Assembly: GCA_022450155.1 (NCBI GenBank)
Contig: JAKUQR010000002.1
Span: 1 to 64,000, forward strand
Reading direction: 5' to 3'
DNA length: 64,000 nucleotides
DNA from: Gammaproteobacteria bacterium
Lineage (GTDB): Bacteria > Pseudomonadota > Gammaproteobacteria > Arenicellales > UBA868
The position numbers and the translations under genes are program-made. The stretch's first letter is position 1. Every line of letters starts with the position of its first letter. Below, one piece after another: positions 34,946 through 44,086 of the stretch. The notes under the pieces are model-generated. The model did no database searches and was not told the DNA's origin. It saw nothing but the letters and a program-made list of their open reading frames with translations.

Positions 34946-37438
34946 TCAATCTGAAATCAGACTCTTCAAGGGCGCCCTAGACACGACTGGTCGGAGTGCT
35001 ATCGTACCAGCCACACCGATCCCGAGTGCTCCACCGATACACCCCAGGCCCCATACCCACCAACCTGGGGACAACGTAAACCCGAATACTTCTGTTGCTA
35101 GAATCGAAGCGGTGGCAACAGCACTCGTCGATGCTAGCAGCCCGGCAACAGCCCCCAGCAGCGCAAATTCGAAGAACTGGGTCAGCCACAAGCGCCGAGT
35201 ACTCGCCCCAAGTGCTCGAAGTACCGCAGCATCCCGGCTTCGCTCTATTGCGCTCGCTTGTACGGCCGCGGTCAGCACTGCGATACCAGCCAACAACGTG
35301 AATATGAAAACGTACTGTACCGCCACACTGACCTGCTGGATGACCTGCCGAACCTGCTGCATCAGAGAATCGATATCAAACAGGGTAACAGACGGAAACT
35401 GTTGGATCAGCCGGATCGTAGTATCGGTGTTCTCGGCTGGCAGGAAAAAACTGGTAATGAGCGTCCTAGGCCGATCTAGAAGCAAGCCCGGTGTGGTAAT
35501 GACAAAAAAATTAACCTCGAAACTGTCCCAGGCAACCTCTCTCAGATTGCTCACCCGGCCGGTCAGATCGACTCCGGCAACACGGAAAGTCATCTCATCA
35601 CCAATACCAACGCCGAGGGTCTGCGCAAACTCTCTTTCCAGTGATAACAGGTGCTCATCGTCCTGGCCCGCTGTCCACCATGTTCCGCTGACGATGCGGT
35701 TGGTATGTGGAAGGTCGCCTGAGGGGGAGAGATTGAACTCGCGGGCGGCAAAACGCTGAGCTTGAAGCGTCGGAAACGACTGTGGCTCCACTGGCTTACC
35801 GTTGTGTCTAACCCAACGACCCCGGGTCATAGAGTAGAGACCCGACGTGGTCAGGTTTTCCTCGGCAAAAAATTTCATCAACGAGGTACGCTGGTCGGGC
35901 TGGATGTTGATCAAAAACCGATTTGGTGTGTCGCTTGGGAGCGAATTCATCCAGCCCTCCATTAACTGGGTACGCATGACCGTCACCATCAACAGTGCGG
36001 TAATGCCAAGGCCAAAAGCGAGCACCTGCATCACGCCCATGCCGCGTCGGCCCCCCACGGTAGACATGACATATCGAGTGGTCGGACGTGAAACCGGAAT
36101 TTGTGTGGCCAGCCAGAGGATCACCCATCCCCCACATGTAAGCCCGACCACCAGACAAACTGTCAATCCCATAACCCACAAGGTGAGCACAGCCTCATCG
36201 GCTTGCCAGAAGATCAGTCCACCGCTGGTGAACACCGCCAGTCCAATCGTCAACCACATCGAAGGCGGAGCCACGCCTTCTTCTCCCCGCAGAATCCCTA
36301 ATACTGAGACAGTGGGCAGCTTGAGCAGTGGCGCGAGTCCGAAACCCAGCGCCGTAATCAGTCCAACTAATATCCCCGTCAGCAATGGCCAAAGAGAAGG
36401 GGGACCGAGTGAAAAGCCGAGTTTTTCTTCGGCGAGAGCCGATAGAAATGACTGTCCCGCATAACCCAGCAAACCACCAACGCAGGAGGCAGTCAGTGCA
36501 ACCCGTACCAACCGGAAGATGAAAATCCTAAGGATCCGTCTCTGACTCGCACCCAAGCAGCGCATGACAGCCGCAGTCGTCGATTGCCTGCGGGCATAAA
36601 AACGCGCTGCGATGAATATACCGGCTCCAGCAACGATTACCACCGACAAGCTGGCCAGCCCAAGGAAACTCGAGGCCCGCTCGAGCGCGGTTCGGACACT
36701 GGGCTGAGCATCCTGCACACTCCGCCGTTCAAGGCCTGGGAAATCCTGTCGGTTTAGCCATTTCGAGAATGCGTTCAGTGCGTCCCGAGTACCCGCCAGC
36801 TGAATACGGTAATGCGCCCGACTTGATGATGTGATGAGTCCCGTCGCGCTGAGATCTGACAGTCTGATCATGATTCGCGGCGCAGCCATACGGAAAAATG
36901 AACCAAAGTCATCGGGTTCAGTGATCAGCGCATGCGAGACCCTAAAAGATTTCTCGCCGAGCTGAACGATGTCACCGGTATCAAACCGGGCTTCTGCAAA
37001 CAAGCGTGAATGTGCCCAGCTTTCTCCGGTGGCTGGAATCTTGTGGGCCGCGGAACCTTGACCATAGGGCCGCTCGGCTACCTGGGCAACTCCGCGAAGG
37101 GGATATTTCTCATCCACCGCCTTCACTGATACCAAGCGTGGTGATCCCGCCGCGGTCAGCATCATGCTGGGAAATTCGACCTGCTGACTAAGCTCAAGCC
37201 CTAAAGCCTTCGCCTGATCCACTACTCTGGGAGCGATAGGATCATGGGCCTGCAGCACCAGATCGCCACCGAGGCTCTGCGCGGCCCGACTTTGCATAGC
37301 CTCCCACACACGCTCATTAAAGATACCAACCGATGTCACGGCCGATACCGCAACCACCAGCGCCAACGCGATTACCGGAAGACCAGCTTCCTGCCAGTCC
37401 CGTCGAAAAATGCGCACACCATCCCTGACGGTAATCAA
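34946..37438 (-). CDS. YbbP-like ABC transporter permease (FtsX family)
   Basis: This 830-residue inner-membrane permease of the MacB/FtsX type has an N-terminal transmembrane helix followed by a MacB-like periplasmic domain (about 40-250). A first FtsX block lies at about 265-395, extra helices at about 400-500, and a second periplasmic region and C-terminal FtsX block (about 700-820, ERSRDAAVLRALGASTRRLW). This matches YbbP of E. coli, thought to handle lipids or lipoproteins together with YbbA. Its ATG overlaps the ATPase gene end by four bases, making one operon. Confidence 0.9.
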   Translation of the reverse strand: MITVRDGVRIFRRDWQEAGLPVIALALVVAVSAVTSVGIFNERVWEAMQSRAAQSLGGDLVLQAHDPIAPRVVDQAKALGLELSQQVEFPSMMLTAAGSPRLVSVKAVDEKYPLRGVAQVAERPYGQGSAAHKIPATGESWAHSRLFAEARFDTGDIVQLGEKSFRVSHALITEPDDFGSFFRMAAPRIMIRLSDLSATGLITSSSRAHYRIQLAGTRDALNAFSKWLNRQDFPGLERRSVQDAQPSVRTALERASSFLGLASLSVVIVAGAGIFIAARFYARRQSTTAAVMRCLGASQRRILRIFIFRLVRVALTASCVGGLLGYAGQSFLSALAEEKLGFSLGPPSLWPLLTGILVGLITALGFGLAPLLKLPTVSVLGILRGEEGVAPPSMWLTIGLAVFTSGGLIFWQADEAVLTLWVMGLTVCLVVGLTCGGWVILWLATQIPVSRPTTRYVMSTVGGRRGMGVMQVLAFGLGITALLMVTVMRTQLMEGWMNSLPSDTPNRFLINIQPDQRTSLMKFFAEENLTTSGLYSMTRGRWVRHNGKPVEPQSFPTLQAQRFAAREFNLSPSGDLPHTNRIVSGTWWTAGQDDEHLLSLEREFAQTLGVGIGDEMTFRVAGVDLTGRVSNLREVAWDSFEVNFFVITTPGLLLDRPRTLITSFFLPAENTDTTIRLIQQFPSVTLFDIDSLMQQVRQVIQQVSVAVQYVFIFTLLAGIAVLTAAVQASAIERSRDAAVLRALGASTRRLWLTQFFEFALLGAVAGLLASTSAVATASILATEVFGFTLSPGWWVWGLGCIGGALGIGVAGTIALRPVVSRAPLKSLISD

Positions 37439-38106
37439 GACTGCAGTCGCCCGCCGACGCCGAGCGTCAAAATTCGATCGCAGCGGTCAGCCAGCGAAGC
37501 ATCGTGAGTCACCAGTAGTAGGGCACTTCCATACTGTTGGCGAAGATCGAAAAACAAATCCGCAATAAGACCACTGCTTGCAGCATCCAGATTGCCGGTG
37601 GGCTCATCAGCAAACAACACCTTCGGATTTACAACAAAGGCCCTGGCCAGGGCAACCCGCTGCTGCTCGCCACCGGACAGTTGCGATGGGTAATGGTTTA
37701 CCCGTTCAGTCAATCCCACGCGATCGAGCAGATCTGCCGCGGCAGGTCGAGTATTGTCGTAACCGGCAAGTTCCAATGCGATCTCTACGTTTTCAATTGC
37801 ACTCAAGCCTGCCAGCAGATGAAAGGTCTGAAATACGAATCCAACATTGCCTGCCCGAAGTGCTGCTTTCTCATCCTGGTTCAATATGCCGAGTTCTCTA
37901 CCGAGGAGATGAACCGAACCTCTGGTCGGATCCTCCAGACCTGCCAGCAGAGCCAGCAAAGTAGATTTGCCCGAACCCGATGGCCCGGTGATGGCAACTG
38001 CATCGCCCGGCATGACTGTCAGGGTAATCCCATCGAGTATGCTCAATTCTCCATCCGGCGTTTTCACTTGCCGGGACACATCGTCTGCAGTGACAATCGG
38101 TTTCAT
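37435..38106 (-). CDS. YbbA-like ABC transporter ATPase
   Basis: This 223-residue nucleotide-binding subunit of the MacB/LolD group has Walker A GPSGSGKSTLLALLAG, the signature LSGGEQQRVALARAF, Walker B KVLFADEPTGNLD and an H-loop LLVTHD. The ATG at 38106 is preferred because the longer frame to 38169 would add residues lying inside the divergent esterase gene's signal peptide. It powers the YbbP-like permease, with which it overlaps by four bases. The start codon itself overlaps the esterase start on the other strand. Confidence 0.92.
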   Translation of the reverse strand: MKPIVTADDVSRQVKTPDGELSILDGITLTVMPGDAVAITGPSGSGKSTLLALLAGLEDPTRGSVHLLGRELGILNQDEKAALRAGNVGFVFQTFHLLAGLSAIENVEIALELAGYDNTRPAAADLLDRVGLTERVNHYPSQLSGGEQQRVALARAFVVNPKVLFADEPTGNLDAASSGLIADLFFDLRQQYGSALLLVTHDASLADRCDRILTLGVGGRLQS

Positions 38107-38716
38107 GCTGCGTCTACTCCTGGTGCTGTCCGCTTTATTGTTGCCCGTAAAGGTCAACGCGGAAAACATTGTAATTCTCGGTGACAGCCTCAGTGCCGGC
38201 TACGGTATTCCGCTCACCGATAGCTGGCCTGAACTGTTGAGATCACGATTATCGCAAATGGGCCACGTGTACGACGTAATCAATGCCAGCATCAGCGGGG
38301 AAACAGCAACTGGCGGCCGAAATCGACTGCCGGAACTGCTCACAGAGTGGCACCCCAAGATATTGATCCTTGAACTCGGTGCCAACGATGGCTTGCGAGG
38401 AGCACCGATCGTCTCGATTCGTGATGATCTCGATTACATCATCAGCCATTCCCTGGCTGAGGGTACCGACGTAGTGCTGGTGGGTGTCCTACTTCCTCCC
38501 AACTACGGCGCACACTACACCCGTAAGTTCCGTGATGTTTACACAGAATTGGCCAAACGCTACGCGTTGCATTTTCTACCTTTTATTCTCGACGGCATCC
38601 ACGGCCAGCCTGAACTGATGTTGGATGACCGCCTGCACCCATCATCTCTTGCACAACCTATGATTCTGGATAACCTTTGGCCGGTTCTGGCGCCACTATT
38701 GAACGTGATCAGATGA
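38105..38716 (+). CDS. tesA: TesA-type GDSL esterase/lysophospholipase
   Basis: This 203-residue periplasmic SGNH hydrolase has a clear signal peptide (MLRLLLVLSALLLPVKVNA). Catalytic blocks follow: ILGDSLSAGYGI (nucleophile serine), the oxyanion asparagine and glycine in LGANDGLRG, and the DDRLHPS Asp-His pair. TesA hydrolyses acyl-CoA and lysophospholipids. The ATG at 38105 starts the signal peptide; a longer upstream frame lacks one. It is divergent from ybbAP, the same synteny as in E. coli, with no intergenic space, so its promoter must lie inside the ATPase gene. Confidence 0.92.
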   Translation: MLRLLLVLSALLLPVKVNAENIVILGDSLSAGYGIPLTDSWPELLRSRLSQMGHVYDVINASISGETATGGRNRLPELLTEWHPKILILELGANDGLRGAPIVSIRDDLDYIISHSLAEGTDVVLVGVLLPPNYGAHYTRKFRDVYTELAKRYALHFLPFILDGIHGQPELMLDDRLHPSSLAQPMILDNLWPVLAPLLNVIR

Positions 38717-38864
38717 GTCAGATTCGAACAGGTTCCAACTGGGGTACCTAAAATCCCCCGCTCGAATTCAGACCTGGCTGGCTGTACTGTACAGCCGGCG
38801 CTACACTCATCGTCAGTTCACCATTCTTTATAATAATACCGACGTGACTCAAGGAGAACAGCCT

Positions 38865-39527
38865 ATGTATACGCTATACGGTTCGCTAGGTGCGGCCAGT
38901 CTCACTCCTCAGTGCGTACTAGAGGAAGCCGGCGTCCCCTACGAACTCATCGAAGTGGATATTTCAGAAGACACCGAACGTGATCCGGAATACCTGAAGC
39001 TCAACCCACATGGCCGAATACCAACGCTGGTATTCGATGACCAGGTCATGATCGAATCCGCTGCTATTTCTATCTATTTGGCCGACAAGCATTCTCAAAC
39101 ACAGCTTAGTCCTCCCTTAGATCATCCCGAGCGCTCCCGTTATCTGCAATGGATGGTTTACCTCACCAACACCCTACAGGAGGCCTTACTGCTAAAAATG
39201 TACAGCTCACTCTACACTGATGACCCCGAGGGATCCGCTGCCGTTATATCCCGTGCATCATCAAAACTGGACACGATTATGGCCTTTGTTGAACAGTCAC
39301 TAGGCCTGACAGAAGGACCTTTCTTTCTGAGCAGCGGACTCAGCACAGCCGATATTTACCTTAATATGCTTGGTGGATGGGACCCAGCAATCCAGGTCCG
39401 GATACTGTCCTCGTCTACAGTCGCAAACATACCGGAAAACCAGCGGTATATTAATGTCGAACGTAACTATGCCGAGATGCTCAAGCGACCTGGGGTTGCG
39501 AAAATATTTGCTGCCAATGGCTACTAA
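38865..39527 (+). CDS. Glutathione S-transferase family protein
   Basis: This 220-residue GST has an N-terminal thioredoxin-like domain (MYTLYGSLGAASLTPQCVLE, then LNPHGRIPTLVFDDQVMIES) and a helical C-terminal domain. The ATG at 38865 is decided by AAGGAG eight bases upstream; a GTG at 38844 precedes that site. An active-site serine in SLGAASLTPQ is plausible, as in beta- or nu-like enzymes. It stands alone between tesA and a DMT exporter. The substrate is unknown. Confidence 0.87.
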   Translation: MYTLYGSLGAASLTPQCVLEEAGVPYELIEVDISEDTERDPEYLKLNPHGRIPTLVFDDQVMIESAAISIYLADKHSQTQLSPPLDHPERSRYLQWMVYLTNTLQEALLLKMYSSLYTDDPEGSAAVISRASSKLDTIMAFVEQSLGLTEGPFFLSSGLSTADIYLNMLGGWDPAIQVRILSSSTVANIPENQRYINVERNYAEMLKRPGVAKIFAANGY

Positions 39528-39600
39528 TTTGTTGAGAATCCAATCGAGTCCAGTTTCGAGGCACCGGGCCTGCTACCGGTCTAGATAGAAGACCCCAGAA

Positions 39601-40521
39601 TCAGTCCGCTGCGCCTACTGAGGTTTTTGGCCGCGCTATCCACTGCAGTAACATCACCGCGACAACCGTGACACTCGCACCCATCACCTGTTGTGCAGTC
39701 AGCCACTGCCCCAGCACAATGACCCCTAGAATCATAGCCCATACGGGAGCGGTGTTATCAATGATGGCTGTCTGCAGGGAACCAACCAAGTCAACTGCCT
39801 TGAATAACAACAGCGTGGCTGTAACGTATAAGACTACGCTGCCGCACAACGCCAGCCACCCCACGGGGGACGTCGGCCATGTTAACTCAACGATAAACAG
39901 GGACACAAAGCCCACCACAGCCGTTGCACTCAACAACATATAAAGCATCATGATCTTTGCCGGCAGTCTTTCCAGTACCCGTTCGCTAAGCAGCAGTAAA
40001 GCTGCCAGGCAGATGGCAGCAATCAGAGCCAGTGCAATACCGTATCTGACATCCCAGCCTGCCAACAGACTATCCGATCCAGTCAAGGCAATGATCAGAC
40101 CCATGAAGGCCAGCGCTATGACACCCAGACCAAAGTAAGAAAAATCGCTTTGCCCCGAGCGCCAGGTCCAAAGGGCAATCATTATCGGATAAGTATAGAA
40201 AACGAGTATAGCCAGAGCGACTGGGATAAAAAGAATTGAGGCCAACAACAGATACATCTCGGCACACAGCAATACGCCGAGTATCAAACAACGATAAATC
40301 TCGGCTCGCTTTATAGAAACTTGAGAACCAGACAGCCATACCGCCACTATCAGACACCCTAGAAAAACAGACGCCCGGATTAGATTGAGTGCATGCAGGT
40401 TCGTACCAAAGTCATAAGCCAGCTTCGACAATGCGACATTGGACGAGAACGAAACGGCCGACATTAAGGCAGCGGCACTACCTAACCAGAACCGCTGGCG
40501 GGTTAATTCAGTATCGCACAT
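39601..40521 (-). CDS. EamA/DMT-family transporter
   Basis: This 306-residue inner-membrane protein has ten hydrophobic helices in two EamA repeats. The SFSSNVALSKLAYDFGTN segment opens it, PVALAILVFYTYPIMIALWTW ends the first half, and QTAIIDNTAPVWAMILGVIV lies in the second. A small-metabolite exporter is the likely role. It converges with the GST gene. It is about 100 bases downstream of the second reductive-dehalogenase-like gene's opposite end, with no shared operon evident. Confidence 0.88.
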   Translation of the reverse strand: MCDTELTRQRFWLGSAAALMSAVSFSSNVALSKLAYDFGTNLHALNLIRASVFLGCLIVAVWLSGSQVSIKRAEIYRCLILGVLLCAEMYLLLASILFIPVALAILVFYTYPIMIALWTWRSGQSDFSYFGLGVIALAFMGLIIALTGSDSLLAGWDVRYGIALALIAAICLAALLLLSERVLERLPAKIMMLYMLLSATAVVGFVSLFIVELTWPTSPVGWLALCGSVVLYVTATLLLFKAVDLVGSLQTAIIDNTAPVWAMILGVIVLGQWLTAQQVMGASVTVVAVMLLQWIARPKTSVGAAD

Positions 40522-40622
40522 GGACTTTTGTCTGTCGTTTTCTCAGCCGGCCACGCACAAAGCAGCAGCTGGCAACAGGCATTTATAGATACTGCGGGTG
40601 ATTGAGGTCGTGATCAGAATAC

Positions 40623-41840
40623 CTAAGGACGGGTAACCGACCTGATTCTCTTCCACCAGTCCGTACTTTGTTTACGCTTTCCCCGCCTGCTGAGTTGTTC
40701 CAGTTTTATCAGCAGTCCCCTGGCCGGCGTCCTGGCGAACCAACGCCATACTCGATTCCACAGGAATCCGAAATCCCTGTTCCAGGGACAGACCCGTAGG
40801 CAAATCGCGCAGTCACTGCTCAAATCAGCCCAGAAACTGAAACACTTTTCAGCGTCTGAGGTCCACTTGATCACACCTTGTATTGCTGATCTGTTGGGCT
40901 GTACGTCCGACGGTGGCCCGCTGGGCAATGCTTTAACCGGACAGGCATCGACACAACGGGTACAAACATCACAGAACCGGCGTACTCCGAGCAACCGGGG
41001 TTGGTCGTGTACCAACGGCAGGTCAGTCAGCACTTTTGAGAATCTGACTCTGGGACCGTACTCCGGCGTGATCACCAGCTGGTTACGGGCATACTCACCG
41101 AGACCCGCCTGGAGTGCATAGGGGATCACCAATGCCGAGTCATTCATGGAACCGACCGCTTGCCAGCCCAGATTACGAATATACTGTGACAAGCGAATTA
41201 CCGTAGCTGCCTCTTCAGAATAGGCATTTCCCGTCGCTGCACCTGCGACTGCCGACGGGTAGGTGTCTACCATAGCCCTATCCATTTCGTGCCCCAATAC
41301 CACGACTGATGTCAGACCTTCAGGTAAACCGGTATCGTGTTCTTCGAATGTGGTCGAGCTTACCCGGTTGGCATACGTCCAGCGTGGGTCATACGGGGCT
41401 ATGCCAACGATCCCCGCGCCAAACAGCTTCGCGATATGCTTGATCTCAGCCGTCATAGCGTCACGATCCTCGACCTCGACCCGCTCTGCTGCGACCTGCG
41501 CAGTGGGCCGCAGAGGCGCGTTGAAACCTTCCCGAATACCCTGCGACTCTCCACGACTGGAAAATTCGTCTGAAACCGCCCAGGCAGCATTGCGCAGTGC
41601 AAAATCTTTCTGAGTAAACCCACCACCACGTCGGAAACTGGGTGTCTTTCGGTAAGAATCAAAAAACGCCATCATCTCCGGACGACGAATTTCGTCATCC
41701 CAGAAAGCCCGATTGAACATGTCATTGCGTTGACTGAAACGGGCAAACCTGTCGGTCGTCTGAATGCCCGCCGCAGCATCGCGTCGTTCCCTATCGGCGG
41801 CAGTCACCGGCGAGGTGTTAACGTTTGTTCTGTGATTCAC
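40623..41840 (-). CDS. Second reductive dehalogenase-like double 4Fe-4S protein
   Basis: This 405-residue protein shares the RdhA layout more clearly than the copy at 16.3 kb. A corrinoid-domain start GAGIVGIAPYDPRW is followed by Tyr207 in NAYSEEAATVIRLSQYIR, at the place where a catalytic tyrosine would be expected. LGEYARNQLVITPEYGPRVR and TDLPLVHDQPRLLGV precede two clusters: Cys290, 293, 296, 300 and Cys333, 344, 347, 351. The first about 100 residues are arginine-rich and polar with no twin-arginine signal, so a cytoplasmic location is likely. Length is close to respiratory RdhA without its signal. The tail is basic and tryptophan-rich (WNRVWRWFAR). No RdhB-like gene is next to it. Confidence 0.82.
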   Translation of the reverse strand: MNHRTNVNTSPVTAADRERRDAAAGIQTTDRFARFSQRNDMFNRAFWDDEIRRPEMMAFFDSYRKTPSFRRGGGFTQKDFALRNAAWAVSDEFSSRGESQGIREGFNAPLRPTAQVAAERVEVEDRDAMTAEIKHIAKLFGAGIVGIAPYDPRWTYANRVSSTTFEEHDTGLPEGLTSVVVLGHEMDRAMVDTYPSAVAGAATGNAYSEEAATVIRLSQYIRNLGWQAVGSMNDSALVIPYALQAGLGEYARNQLVITPEYGPRVRFSKVLTDLPLVHDQPRLLGVRRFCDVCTRCVDACPVKALPSGPPSDVQPNRSAIQGVIKWTSDAEKCFSFWADLSSDCAICLRVCPWNRDFGFLWNRVWRWFARTPARGLLIKLEQLSRRGKRKQSTDWWKRIRSVTRP

Positions 41841-41923
41841 CGTAACTCGTGGGTATTTGTGGCAGTAAACTCTGTACTGACTACAGGCCGATAACCGCTC
41901 AACTACCGGTCAGTCTGAGTCCT

Positions 41924-42748
41924 TCAGACCTGATTCTGAAGTACGGTAGAGGTGTACGTCTCGCTGTGGAAACGGAATGCTGATACCAACAGCATCCAAC
42001 CACAGTTTGACATTTTGTTCAGTTCGAACCGAAGAGGCCAGAAATCGGTTCTACTGGTCCAGCAGCGAAGCGTGAGATTGACTGATGAATCACCCAATCC
42101 CGTGACCAGAACTTGGGGATCAGGGTAGGCCAGTACCCGAGTATCTTTAGACAGGTGGGACAACAGCAGATCGAGGGCCTGCTCGACATCGTCTTCATAG
42201 GCAATGCCGACTGGTATATCCAGTCGACGGGTCGGATTACGGCTGTTGTTGAGGATATTGCGATTCCACAACTCAGCGTTGGGCACTGAGCGGTAAATGC
42301 CGTCGTAGGTGGTCATGTCAGTGGTAAAAATATTTATCGCGTCTACGGTACCGGACACACCACCGGCATCGATGTACTCTCCAACCCGGAAAGGCCGGAG
42401 AACCAGCAACATGATACCGGCCGCCATGTTCTGCAACGTGCCCTGAAGAGCAAGGCCGATTGCAAGTCCCGCAGCACCCAGAACCGCAATAATTGAGGTG
42501 GTCTGAACGCCAAATTCCGCGAGCACCGCAACAAAGGCGATGACAATGACAAGATAACGGACCGACGACGACAGAAATGGCTTGAGTGTGTCATCGATTC
42601 GAGGCACGCGATCCAGGGCACGCCGAACGAGATACTGAGCCCGACCCGCGATCCACCAGCCGACCAGTAGAATAACGAGCGCACCGACCGCATCCAGTGC
42701 ATAGCTGGCCAACTGGTCAAGCAACGCTTGAATCTGATCCTGATTCAT
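41924..42748 (-). CDS. MscS-type mechanosensitive channel with a 3' frameshift
   Basis: This small-conductance mechanosensitive channel has helices at about 25-45 and 60-85 and a pore helix rich in Gly/Ala (VLGAAGLAIGLALQGTLQNM), followed by the MscS beta domain (RVGEYIDAGGVSGTVDAI). Starting at the A-run at 42016-42013 (minus strand AAAATG), the frame breaks. One extra A would give NKNVKLWLDAVGISIPFPQ then RDVHLYRTSES, the canonical MscS C-terminus, ending at a TGA at 41910. As written, about 20 non-homologous residues are read instead. The ATG at 42748 was chosen over 42772. The channel would protect against hypo-osmotic shock. Confidence 0.87.
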   Translation of the reverse strand: MNQDQIQALLDQLASYALDAVGALVILLVGWWIAGRAQYLVRRALDRVPRIDDTLKPFLSSSVRYLVIVIAFVAVLAEFGVQTTSIIAVLGAAGLAIGLALQGTLQNMAAGIMLLVLRPFRVGEYIDAGGVSGTVDAINIFTTDMTTYDGIYRSVPNAELWNRNILNNSRNPTRRLDIPVGIAYEDDVEQALDLLLSHLSKDTRVLAYPDPQVLVTGLGDSSVNLTLRCWTSRTDFWPLRFELNKMSNCGWMLLVSAFRFHSETYTSTVLQNQV

Positions 42749-42860
42749 AACCGCTATTCTACGACCAGTCACACTGTGACGGTATGCCCGTTTTTATCCG
42801 GATAGCCTGCGCTTAATCCAACTGACTCATCGTTTAACAGAAAAAGCCGACCGGGAGGGA

Positions 42861-43469
42861 CTACAACGGACAGGATTCAAGCTGTTTACGATATCGATCA
42901 GCACGTGTAGCGACCTGTTCTGCGACCTTTAACAGCCATTTCTTTTTACGATAGGATTTATTCTGGTAACCGTCATGACCTTCATGGTAGGCAAGGTAGG
43001 AAGATCTGGCATCTGACGTGCTTATTCTCAGCGCTGTGTATGACTGCTGGTTATACCAACCGATGAAATCAGCCGCGTCCGCAAAGTCGGTTCGATCAGC
43101 GTCAGCGCTGCCAGCATCGCGCTGGTAACGAGCCCAGGTAGAGTCAATTGCCTGGGCATATCCAAATGCCGTACTCGGCCGCTTCCAGGGAATGATCCAC
43201 AATAATTTCCGCCGTGGAGGCCGAGCGTCCGACCTGAAAGAAGATTCCTGGTAGACGAACGATACTGTTATCTCCGGCGGTACTCCCCAGCGTTCGGCAG
43301 TTCGTCTAACAGCCACCTTCCACTGTGGGCGATCCGAAAAAATCTGACAGATATCGTCAATAGATCTGAGCGGAGCCTCTATACACCCAGACAGAACCAA
43401 CACGGCCAACAAAACAACCCCGATGACTGGCCTGTACACGAATCCGGTCAACAATCGCAGAGGATGCAC
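42861..43469 (-). CDS. Lytic transglycosylase-like lipoprotein (SLT domain)
   Basis: This 202-residue protein has a lipoprotein signal peptide (VVLLAVLVLSGC, lipobox cysteine near residue 29). A lysozyme-like SLT domain follows, with the candidate catalytic glutamate in ITVSFVYQESSFRSDARP and the supporting STAFGYAQAIDSTWARY and LAYHEGHDGYQ motifs. It would cleave peptidoglycan glycan strands at the membrane. The helical, lysine-rich tail is typical of this small family. It lies 17 bases downstream of the DUF1989 gene. Confidence 0.85.
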   Translation of the reverse strand: MHPLRLLTGFVYRPVIGVVLLAVLVLSGCIEAPLRSIDDICQIFSDRPQWKVAVRRTAERWGVPPEITVSFVYQESSFRSDARPPRRKLLWIIPWKRPSTAFGYAQAIDSTWARYQRDAGSADADRTDFADAADFIGWYNQQSYTALRISTSDARSSYLAYHEGHDGYQNKSYRKKKWLLKVAEQVATRADRYRKQLESCPL

Positions 43470-43486
43470 TGAATCTGAACCCGATA

Positions 43487-44086
43487 CTAAGATGAAATGA
43501 CTATTCTGATCGCGGTGGGGTTGCCCCCGTTACATGGATTGTTTACCTGGGGGCAATTGGAAATCACAGCAAGCGCGTTCATCTTGGCCTCAAGTTCTAC
43601 ATAGTCGCCTGCCACAGAATTACCCGGGACAAAAACCGTCTGCTCGAGAGTGCGATCTGTGTCGACCGGAACATTACAGAAAAAGTTTATGTTCGGTACG
43701 ATATCACGTCGATCCATTCCGTAGGGAGCCAGGGCGGCGAGAAAATTTTCCCGGCAACCGGTACAGTTTTCTACCCCATACAAAAGCTGGTTGCTGTGTT
43801 GACTGCAGCAACCACCAATCGTGTCGTGTCCACCTACAGTATCGTCGGTGATCGTAAATATCGGCCTCGCCTCGTCAGAATAGAGCGTGTGCCCTGCACT
43901 GAGCTTAAGGGTCAGTGCAGCCTTGAGTGTATTGGGGGCATGGTAGCGCTCTGCGTGTTGATCCGCGTTGTAGCACAGAAAATCAACACCCTGGCCACCT
44001 TCCAGATCGATGATTCTGAGTCGATGTCCCTGCGGAACAGGTTCACTCCAGTGTCCAGCCGGTGGTACAACATATTCTTTTCGCAT
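43487..44086 (-). CDS. DUF1989 / urea carboxylase-associated-type protein
   Basis: This 199-residue DUF1989 protein shows PVPQGHRLRIIDLEGGQGVDF at the start, then the conserved CCSQHSNQLLYG and GCRENFLAALAPYG cysteine/histidine blocks, and NINFFCNVPV. The family occurs with urea or guanidine carboxylase genes, including guanidine carboxylase accessory proteins, and may bind a metal. No carboxylase, allophanate hydrolase or guanidine riboswitch is visible nearby, so this is an orphan copy of unknown substrate. CGGGAGA stands at the right distance before the ATG. Confidence 0.83.
   Translation of the reverse strand: MRKEYVVPPAGHWSEPVPQGHRLRIIDLEGGQGVDFLCYNADQHAERYHAPNTLKAALTLKLSAGHTLYSDEARPIFTITDDTVGGHDTIGGCCSQHSNQLLYGVENCTGCRENFLAALAPYGMDRRDIVPNINFFCNVPVDTDRTLEQTVFVPGNSVAGDYVELEAKMNALAVISNCPQVNNPCNGGNPTAIRIVISS

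Noticed and set aside
34566-35759. Long plus-strand open frame of about 400 codons
   Set aside because: Fully opposite to the methyltransferase and YbbP-like permease genes, whose domains are clear; its product is serine/arginine-rich without a fold signature.
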